A stretch of DNA of 10,546 nt from Firmicutes bacterium CAG:124 (GTDB lineage Bacteria; Bacillota; Clostridia; Oscillospirales; Oscillospiraceae), in assembly GCA_000432135.1 (NCBI GenBank), contig HF990612.1, positions 23,748-34,293 on the forward strand, written 5' to 3'. The translations under genes were made by a program, and so were the position numbers. Below the pieces are notes generated by a model, which saw nothing but the letters and a program-made list of their open reading frames with translations, was not told the DNA's origin and ran no database searches. Below, one piece after another: positions 5,657 to 10,546 of the stretch (positions are counted from its first letter, which is position 1; every line of letters begins with the position of its first letter).

Positions 5657-5818
5657 TCAGGCTTTGGGCGTTTCCTCCATTTCCAGATACTCGGCTTCGC
5701 AGCGCTGCTCGGCGCTGATCAGGATCTGCTTGGCCTGTCCGTAATCTGCGCGCTCAATTGCCGCAATCGCCTGCTCCGCTGCTTCTACCATCTGTGCGTA
5801 CAATTTTTCATATTCCAT
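5657..5818 (-). CDS. 53-residue acidic helical protein of unknown function
   Basis: The protein begins MEYEKLYAQM and ends EEMEETPKA-like acidic residues (12 acidic, 5 basic). It has no signal peptide or membrane segment. Two helices are likely, about residues 2-24 and 27-47, joined by the turn ADYGQ. The second has the AKQILISAEQ pattern seen in helical hairpins, somewhat like one TPR-type repeat, though this is only a resemblance. GGAGGT at 5825-5830 is six bases from the ATG at 5818 but only three from an adjoining in-frame ATG at 5821, so 5818 is preferred. A near-consensus promoter lies upstream. It is transcribed divergently from the ribbon-helix-helix gene and probably shares its control region. 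Possible roles are a partner protein of that regulator or a phage or mobile-element remnant; I cannot choose between them. Confidence 0.72.
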   Translation of the reverse strand: MEYEKLYAQMVEAAEQAIAAIERADYGQAKQILISAEQRCEAEYLEMEETPKA

Positions 5819-5853
5819 CATGGAACCTCCTGATTATATTTCTTGATTTTTCC

Positions 5854-5882
5854 ATTATAGTATACTTCAATAAGTATGTAAA
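5854..5882 (-). promoter_or_regulatory. Sigma-A-type promoter of the 53-residue gene
   Basis: On the minus strand TTTACA (5877-5882) and TATAAT (5854-5859) are 17 bases apart, one base from full consensus. The inverted repeat ATACTT/AAGTAT (5862-5877) sits exactly in the spacer, so a protein bound there would block the promoter. Confidence 0.75.
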
Positions 5883-5950
5883 TTAGCTCTTTTCTACAAA
5901 TATATACTTATAGAATTATACATCTTGCCTCATACTTACAGTAGTATATG
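5859..5950. promoter_or_regulatory. Candidate operator array between the divergent small genes
   Basis: ATACTT/AAGTAT half-sites recur in this AT-rich stretch. There is a perfect inverted pair 5862-5867/5872-5877 with spacer CAAT, an overlapping palindrome AGTATACT (5859-5866), a lone ATACTT at 5904-5909, and ATACT/AGTAT at 5932-5936/5943-5947. The last pair ends just before the ribosome-binding site of the ribbon-helix-helix gene. Short repeated half-sites of this kind are typical targets of ribbon-helix-helix dimers. That this one binds them is an inference. Confidence 0.55.
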
Positions 5951-5964
5951 CATGAGGTGAGCGC

Positions 5965-6159
5965 ATGGCATATTCAGACGCACAGAAGGAAGCGACGGCG
6001 AGATACAACAAGAAAGCATATGATTTCATCAGCGTTGTCGTTCCAAAGGGCAAGCGGAAGCGGATCGCAGAATATGCCGCCTCGCAGGGGAAGAGCATGA
6101 ACCGCTTTATCAACGACGCCATCGACGCGCAGCTGCCGCCGGAAAAGCCGGAAGAATAA
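5965..6159 (+). CDS. Ribbon-helix-helix (Arc/MetJ-like) DNA-binding protein
   Basis: This 64-residue basic protein has the single-domain ribbon-helix-helix plan: a strand at about 20-27 (DFISVVVP), a Lys/Arg-rich start of helix A at 28-41 (KGKRKRIAEYAASQ), the turn GKS, and helix B at 44-56 (SMNRFINDAIDAQ). The SMNRFINDAI block is typical of Arc-type repressors in Clostridia. Such proteins dimerise, insert the paired strands into the DNA major groove, and often repress their own promoter. The ATG at 5965 follows GAGGTGA with only four bases to spare, so initiation may be modest. A clear promoter was not resolved. The protein could be a stand-alone repressor, the antitoxin of a toxin-antitoxin pair or a mobile-element regulator. 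The only adjacent partner is the divergent 53-residue gene; no canonical toxin is encoded next to it. Confidence 0.87.
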   Translation: MAYSDAQKEATARYNKKAYDFISVVVPKGKRKRIAEYAASQGKSMNRFINDAIDAQLPPEKPEE

Positions 6160-6162
6160 AAT

Positions 6163-6206
6163 TCCCGTTTCGCCGCTCGAAAACCGGCGAAGCGGGATGT
6201 TTTTTT
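6163..6206 (+). terminator. Factor-independent terminator of the ribbon-helix-helix gene
   Basis: A 13-bp stem (6163-6175 with 6185-6197, one G-U pair) is followed by TG and seven T (6200-6206). It starts four bases after the stop codon and separates this small gene from the recD2 gene run. Confidence 0.9.
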
Positions 6207-6294
6207 GCAAACGCTCTGGAAACTTCGCCCGTTTTATAGTAAACTAGTCACAGCTCTCCCCCGCGCGGCATAGACTAGCGCGGAGGGATGCGGA

Positions 6295-6603
6295 ATGATC
6301 TGGATGATCGTGTGCGCGGTGCTGGCGGCTGCCGGGCTGATTCTGATCGTGTGGGCGCTTCTGGGCTGGTGCGTTCTGCCGCCGAGACGCGAGGCCGTCA
6401 CGATCTACCGCCTGTCCGCGTCTGAGCCGCAGCTCGAGCGGCAGGTGCGGGCGTTTGTCTGGTCGCGTGAAAGCGGCCTTGCGGGCGGGCGGCTGATTCT
6501 GGCGGGCGGAGAGGAAGCGCCGGAGACTGCGGCGCTGGCAGAGCGTCTGGCCGCGCAGTATACCTGCGTGGAATACCGCCCCTGCGCGGGATGTCGGGAG
6601 TAA
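6295..6603 (+). CDS. Small one-TM membrane-anchored protein of unknown function
   Basis: This is a 102-residue protein with one strong hydrophobic segment at about residues 2-27, followed by PPRRE. By the positive-inside rule this suggests the rest stays in the cytoplasm. The soluble part (about 34-102) is mixed alpha/beta in look, with VTIYRLS, FVWSRESGL and an alanine-rich helix at 76-88, and ends with cysteines at 91, 97 and 100, including a CAGC pair. GGAGGG at 6282-6287 is seven bases before the ATG. Its stop is five bases before the preferred recD2 start, and the recD2 ribosome-binding site lies inside its last codons, so the two are almost certainly one transcript. TATAGT at 6235-6240 could be a -10 box, but no matching -35 was found. 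I do not recognise the family. Confidence 0.78.
   Translation: MIWMIVCAVLAAAGLILIVWALLGWCVLPPRREAVTIYRLSASEPQLERQVRAFVWSRESGLAGGRLILAGGEEAPETAALAERLAAQYTCVEYRPCAGCRE
6596..6600 (+). promoter_or_regulatory. Ribosome-binding site that supports the recD2 start at 6609
   Basis: GGGAG ends eight bases before the ATG at 6609. The in-frame ATG at 6591 has only GCGGG before it, so the six-residue longer form is less likely. Confidence 0.6.
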
Positions 6604-6608
6604 GAAGC

Positions 6609-8816
6609 ATGGAACAGGAATCGCAAATGATACAGGGGACCGTTCTGGCGGTCATTTATCAGAATCCGGAAAACGGTTACTGCGTGCTGAAGGTCCGCAC
6701 AGAGCAGGGCGAGGCCGTCACGGTCGTCGGCGTCATCCCCATGTGCGTCGTGGGCGAACGGCTGGCCATTGTCGGTCGCTGGACGCGCCACCAGTCGTTC
6801 GGGCAGCAGTTTGAGGCCGAGTTTTTAGAGCGCCTCATGCCGGAAACGACGAGCGAGATTCTGGCGTTTCTGTCTTCCCGCGCCGTCAAGGGCATCGGAC
6901 CGAAGATGGCGGAGAAGATCGTCTCCCGCTTCGGCGAGAAGAGCCTGAACGTTTTGGAGCAGGACCCCATGCAGCTGACGCAGATCCCCGGCATCAGCGA
7001 AAAAAAGGCGCAGGAAATGTCCGAGAGCTTCCAGAAGCAGTCCGGCATCCGGCGCCTGATTGAATTTCTGACGATTTATCACCTGCCCGCCCAGCTTGCC
7101 GTGCGGCTCTACCGCGCCTACGGCGAGCTTGCGCAGGAGGCGCTGCGCGACGACCCGTATCTGCTGACCGACAGCTATTACCGCGCGGATTTTTCGCAGG
7201 TCGACGCGTTTGCCATCGCCCTCGGCGTCAGCGCCGACGATGAGCGGCGCGTGGAAGCGGGTATTTTATTTGAATTATCCTATAATCTCGGCGCGGGCCA
7301 TACGTTTATCCCGCAGGACAAGCTTCGCACAGCGACGTGCGCGCTGCTCGATCTGGACGGCGAGATGATCGACGCCGGGATGCTCCGCCTGCAGGAGCAG
7401 GGGCGGATGGAGCTGAGCCAGATCGCGGGGCTCACGGCCTGCTATCTGCCGGAGCTTTACGAGGCGGAAACCTACGTCTGCCGGAGAATTTTATCCATGG
7501 CGGACGGCGAATATCCCGAACCGGGACGAATCGACGATCTGGTCGCAGAAATTGAGAACCGGCAGGGCATCGATTACGCGCCGGAGCAGCGCAGCGCCAT
7601 CCGCGCGGCGGCCTCCCGGCAGCTTCTGATCGTGACGGGCGGCCCCGGCACGGGCAAGACGACGGTCATGTCCGGCATTCTGCGGCTGTTTGACGCGCTG
7701 CGGCTCAAGACGCAGCTGGCTGCGCCGACGGGCCGGGCCGCGAAGCGGCTTTCCGAGGTGACAGGCCGCGAGGCCTCGACCATCCACCGGCTTCTGGAGG
7801 CGCAGTTCGACGAGGCGACGGGCCGCATGGCCTTTTTCCACGACGAGGACGCGCCGCTTGCCTGCGACGCGATGATCGTGGATGAAACCTCCATGGTGGA
7901 CCTGCAGCTCATGGCGTCGCTTTTAAAGGCGCTCAAGCCCGGCTGCCGCCTGCTGCTGGTCGGCGACCCGGATCAGCTGCCGCCGGTCGGCGCGGGAAAC
8001 GTGTTTTCCGACCTCATCCGCAGCGGCGTGGTACAGACCGTCCGTCTGACGGAAATTTTCCGGCAGGCGCAGCGGAGCCTGATCGTCATGAACGCCCACG
8101 CGGTCAATCAGGGCGAGCTGCCCGTGCTCACGGCGACGGACCGGGACTTTTTCTTCCTGCGCCGCCGCGACCCGGCGGCAGCCGTGAAGACCATACAGGA
8201 GCTTTGCCAGACGCGGCTGCCGAAAAACATGGGCATCCAGCCGTCCGACATTCAGGTGCTCAGCCCCAGCCGCAAGCACGAGACGGGCACAAAGGCGCTG
8301 AATCTTGCGCTGCAGGCCGTGCTGAATCCGCCTGCGGAGGGCAAAAAAGAAAAAAAACACGGAGATTTTTCCTTCCGAACCGGCGATCGGGTAATGCAAA
8401 TCCGGAATAACTATGATATAATGTGGAAACGGGCCGACGGGCTTGGCGCGGGAACCGGCATATTCAACGGCGATATCGGCACGGTCACGGACATCGACTT
8501 TCAGGAAGAGACGATGACCATCCAGTTTGACGACCGGACGGCGGAATACGCCTTCGATATGCTCTCCGAGCTGGAACCGGCCTACGCCATGACCGTTCAT
8601 AAAAGTCAGGGCAGCGAGTACCGCGCGGTCATCCTGTCGCTCTGCGGCGGGCCGCAGATGCTCCTGACGCGCAGCGTGTTATATACCGCCATCACCCGGG
8701 CCCGCGAGCTTTTGATCATCGTCGGCAACGAGGAAACTGTCGCCGCCATGACCCGCAACGACCGCCGCCAGCGGCGCTATTCCGGTCTAAAGCTCCGGCT
8801 GGAGGGTAAGGCATGA
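6609..8816 (+). CDS. recD2: ATP-dependent RecD2-type DNA helicase
   Basis: This 735-residue superfamily-1 helicase has the stand-alone RecD2 plan. It acts in replication-fork repair and recombination as a 5'-3' helicase without RecBC. The N-terminal region (1-80) carries the OB-like GTVLAVIYQNPENGYCVLKV. Helix-hairpin-helix segments follow near 92-112 (VKGIGPKMAEKI) and 122-142 (LTQIPGISEKKAQE). The motor domains show Walker A GGPGTGKT (344-351), motif Ia APTGRAAKRL, Walker B VDETSMVD (424-431), motif III GDPDQLPPVG (452-461), the arginine of EIFRQ (485), motif V TVHKSQGSEY (662-671) and motif VI YTAITRARELLIIVG (692-706). All key residues are present and the length is normal for the family. 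An A6-G-A8 run (8343-8357) encodes a GKKEKK linker. The stop overlaps comF by four bases. Confidence 0.96.
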   Translation: MEQESQMIQGTVLAVIYQNPENGYCVLKVRTEQGEAVTVVGVIPMCVVGERLAIVGRWTRHQSFGQQFEAEFLERLMPETTSEILAFLSSRAVKGIGPKMAEKIVSRFGEKSLNVLEQDPMQLTQIPGISEKKAQEMSESFQKQSGIRRLIEFLTIYHLPAQLAVRLYRAYGELAQEALRDDPYLLTDSYYRADFSQVDAFAIALGVSADDERRVEAGILFELSYNLGAGHTFIPQDKLRTATCALLDLDGEMIDAGMLRLQEQGRMELSQIAGLTACYLPELYEAETYVCRRILSMADGEYPEPGRIDDLVAEIENRQGIDYAPEQRSAIRAAASRQLLIVTGGPGTGKTTVMSGILRLFDALRLKTQLAAPTGRAAKRLSEVTGREASTIHRLLEAQFDEATGRMAFFHDEDAPLACDAMIVDETSMVDLQLMASLLKALKPGCRLLLVGDPDQLPPVGAGNVFSDLIRSGVVQTVRLTEIFRQAQRSLIVMNAHAVNQGELPVLTATDRDFFFLRRRDPAAAVKTIQELCQTRLPKNMGIQPSDIQVLSPSRKHETGTKALNLALQAVLNPPAEGKKEKKHGDFSFRTGDRVMQIRNNYDIMWKRADGLGAGTGIFNGDIGTVTDIDFQEETMTIQFDDRTAEYAFDMLSELEPAYAMTVHKSQGSEYRAVILSLCGGPQMLLTRSVLYTAITRARELLIIVGNEETVAAMTRNDRRQRRYSGLKLRLEGKA

Positions 8817-9466
8817 GTGTGCTTTCATGGCTTCTCGACCTGCTCTACCCGCCCAAATGCGTGCTCTGCCGGAAGCTCCTGACAGGCAAAGGCCCGGTGT
8901 GCCCGCACTGCATGGACAAGCTTCCGGAGTTTGACGGCGCAGCGCCGTCCGTGCGCTTTACGAGCGGCGGCGCGGTCAGCTTTTTCTATGAAGGGCAGCT
9001 GCGCGAGTCGTTCCTGCGCTTTAAATTCGGCGGGTCGGCGTTTTACGCGCAGACCTACGGCGCATGGATGGCTCACACAATCCGCGACAGGCTTGCGGGG
9101 AAATACGACGTGCTCACATGGGCGCCGGTCAGCCGGGCAAGGAAACGCAAACGCGGCTATGACCAGTCGGCGCTTCTGTGCCGCGAGATCGGGACGCAGC
9201 TCAGGCTCGAACCCATACAGACGCTCCGGAAGATCAAGGACCCGCCCGCGCAGTCCACGCTTGCAGACGCCGCCCAGCGGCGCGCGAATGTCTCCGGCGC
9301 GTACCGGGCCGAGCAGCCGGAGCGCTTTGCGGGAAAGCGCGTTCTGATCATCGACGATATTGTAACGACCGGCGCAACGCTGGCAGAGTGCAGCCGCACG
9401 CTGCTGCAGGCGGGCGCGTCGGACGTGGTTTACGCGGCATTTGCCGCGCCGAGAATACAAGACTGA
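8813..9466 (+). CDS. comFC: ComF-family amidophosphoribosyltransferase-like protein
   Basis: This 217-residue cytoplasmic protein has the full ComFC layout. A zinc-ribbon-like start has CVLC (16-19) and CPHC (30-33). A middle segment APVSRARKRKRGYDQSALL (104-122) carries the conserved RGY-Q motif. The PRPP-binding loop VLIIDDIVTTGAT (177-189) lies near the C-terminus. In naturally competent bacteria ComFC helps DNA uptake or processing with the ComFA ATPase, but homologues are also widespread where competence is unknown. The start overlaps the recD2 stop in an ATGA tetranucleotide, so translation is coupled. No comFA gene is adjacent. The recD2-comF pairing is compatible with a DNA-handling role, but this is context only. 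The symbol is assigned by homology and not by proven competence function. Confidence 0.92.
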   Translation: MSVLSWLLDLLYPPKCVLCRKLLTGKGPVCPHCMDKLPEFDGAAPSVRFTSGGAVSFFYEGQLRESFLRFKFGGSAFYAQTYGAWMAHTIRDRLAGKYDVLTWAPVSRARKRKRGYDQSALLCREIGTQLRLEPIQTLRKIKDPPAQSTLADAAQRRANVSGAYRAEQPERFAGKRVLIIDDIVTTGATLAECSRTLLQAGASDVVYAAFAAPRIQD

Positions 9467-9479
9467 AGGATACAACGCT

Positions 9480-10511
9480 ATGAAATTGATTCGTGATATC
9501 GGCATCGACCTTGGCACGGCAAACGTGCTCTGCTATGTGGAGGGGCGCGGCATCGTCCTGCGCGAGCCGTCGGTCGTGGCCGTGGACAAGAATACCGGCA
9601 AGGTTTTGCAGGTCGGCGCGGCTGCGCGCAATATGCTTGGCCGCACCCCCGGCAACATCGTCGCCGTGCGCCCGCTGCGCGACGGCGTTATCAGCGACTA
9701 TGAAATGACGGAGAAAATGCTTGAGCAGTTTCTCAAGAAGATCAACAAATTCACGCTCGTCAAGCCCCGCGTGATCGTCTCCGTCCCGTCCGGCATCACC
9801 GAGGTCGAGGAACGCGCGGTCATTCAGGCCGCAATGGAGGCCGGCGCGCGCCGCGTCTATCTGATCGAGGAGCCGTTCGCTGCTGCGCTTGGCGCGAAGC
9901 TGGCGATCTCCGGGCCGGAGGGCCATATGGTCGTCGATATCGGCGGCGGCACGACGGATATCGCCGTTCTGAGTCTGAACGGCATTGCGACGTCCTCCTC
10001 CATCAAGGTCGCGGGCGACACGTTTGACGAGGCCGTTGCGGCCTATATGCGCAAGCACTACGGGATGCTCATCGGTCTGAACACGGCGGAGGAGGTCAAG
10101 ATCACCATCGGCTGCGTATACCCGCGCCCGCAGGAGCTTTCCATGCTCGTCAAGGGCCGCGACGCAAAGACGGGTCTTCCGAACGAGGTGACGATCTCGT
10201 CCACGGAAATGCTCGATGCGTTCAAGCGCCCGGCGCGGCAGATCGTCGACGAGGTGCTCGCCGTTTTGGAGCATTCCTCGCCAGAGCTGGTAGCCGATAT
10301 CGCGCAGACCGGCATCGTCCTCACCGGCGGCGGCAGCCTGCTCTACGGCTTTGACAAGCTCATTTCCGAGCGCACGGAGATCGCCTGCTCCATCGCGGAC
10401 GATGCGGACTCCTGCGTGGCCAACGGCTGCGGCCGGAGCCTGCAATGGATCAGCTCCATGCAGGAGGGCACGATCAATCTGGCCCGCCGCAAGCTGATGA
10501 AGGAGCAATAA
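9480..10511 (+). CDS. mreB: MreB/Mbl-family actin-like cell-shape protein
   Basis: This 343-residue cytoskeletal ATPase assembles membrane-associated filaments that organise lateral cell-wall synthesis. The actin-fold motifs are visible: phosphate-1 IGIDLGTAN (7-15), the SVVAVD block (31-36), RPLRDGVISDYE (64-75), EEPFAAALGA (130-139), phosphate-2 VVDIGGGTTDIAV (151-163) and the adenosine motif LTGGGSLLYG (281-290). The C-terminal CVANGCGRSL (312-321) differs from the usual CVALGTGK-like sequence. The length matches MreB, Mbl and MreBH, and sequence alone does not separate these paralogues. The ATG at 9480 has GAAGGA nine bases upstream, overlapping the comF stop; an in-frame ATG at 9441 would lie inside comF and is rejected. 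mreC or mreD does not start in the 35 bases left, so this may be a paralogue outside the main mre cluster. Confidence 0.93.
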   Translation: MKLIRDIGIDLGTANVLCYVEGRGIVLREPSVVAVDKNTGKVLQVGAAARNMLGRTPGNIVAVRPLRDGVISDYEMTEKMLEQFLKKINKFTLVKPRVIVSVPSGITEVEERAVIQAAMEAGARRVYLIEEPFAAALGAKLAISGPEGHMVVDIGGGTTDIAVLSLNGIATSSSIKVAGDTFDEAVAAYMRKHYGMLIGLNTAEEVKITIGCVYPRPQELSMLVKGRDAKTGLPNEVTISSTEMLDAFKRPARQIVDEVLAVLEHSSPELVADIAQTGIVLTGGGSLLYGFDKLISERTEIACSIADDADSCVANGCGRSLQWISSMQEGTINLARRKLMKEQ

Positions 10512-10546
10512 TTCAATTAGGGTGTATCTGAAAACTCCCAACGCAC

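Noticed and set aside
5657..6159. Classical type II toxin-antitoxin operon
   Set aside because: The two genes are divergent rather than a co-directional operon, and the 53-residue protein has no RelE, MazF, PIN or other known toxin motif; kept only as one possibility.
6244..6278. Inverted repeat CTAGTC/GACTAG upstream of the 102-residue gene
   Set aside because: Six-base arms with a 23-base loop can occur by chance, and nothing else supports a regulatory role.
9348..10541. 397-residue minus-strand frame over mreB
   Set aside because: His/Arg/Asp-rich antisense shadow of mreB without a start context or domain.

Overview
The window looks like chromosomal DNA from an anaerobic, endospore-forming member of the Clostridia, most likely in or near Oscillospiraceae (Oscillospirales). 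Three things point there: spoVA sporulation genes, high-GC coding sequence with standard Firmicutes ribosome-binding sites and sigma-A-type promoters, and an intergenic cluster of short GC-rich hairpin modules of a kind I associate with that group. The taxon is an inference; no rRNA or marker search was possible.

Layout. (1) 1-1275, plus strand: the 3' end of spoVAD, then spoVAE (spore-core dipicolinate uptake), then a 28-residue Asn/Gln-rich micro-ORF with a strong ribosome-binding site, closed by a 12-bp hairpin terminator. (2) 1274-4174, minus strand: citrate synthase and a MATE-family exporter, each with its own promoter. The exporter carries an in-frame 30-bp tandem duplication. (3) 4269-5108, plus strand: a complete thiamine-uptake unit made of a consensus promoter, a TPP riboswitch, a riboswitch-controlled terminator, thiT (ECF S component) and a factor-independent terminator. 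(4) 5098-5654: about 550 bp without a plausible gene, filled by nested inverted and direct repeats (outer inverted repeats, four hairpin modules in the order A-B-B'-A', and three copies of a 46-48 bp direct repeat). (5) 5657-6206: two small divergent genes, a 53-residue acidic helical protein (minus) and a 64-residue ribbon-helix-helix DNA-binding protein (plus). They share an AT-rich control region with repeated ATACT/AGTAT half-sites, one pair lying across the minus-strand promoter. (6) 6295-10511, plus strand: a tight gene run of a one-TM protein of unknown function, recD2 helicase, a ComF-family phosphoribosyltransferase and an MreB-family actin homologue.

Most of the window is ordinary core metabolism, sporulation, transport and cell-shape machinery. 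The least explained parts are the nested repeat cluster, the adjoining divergent small-gene pair (the third direct-repeat copy ends 2 bp from the stop of the 53-residue gene), and the micro-ORF at the end of the spoVA genes. No rRNA, tRNA, CRISPR array, transposase or integrase was seen.
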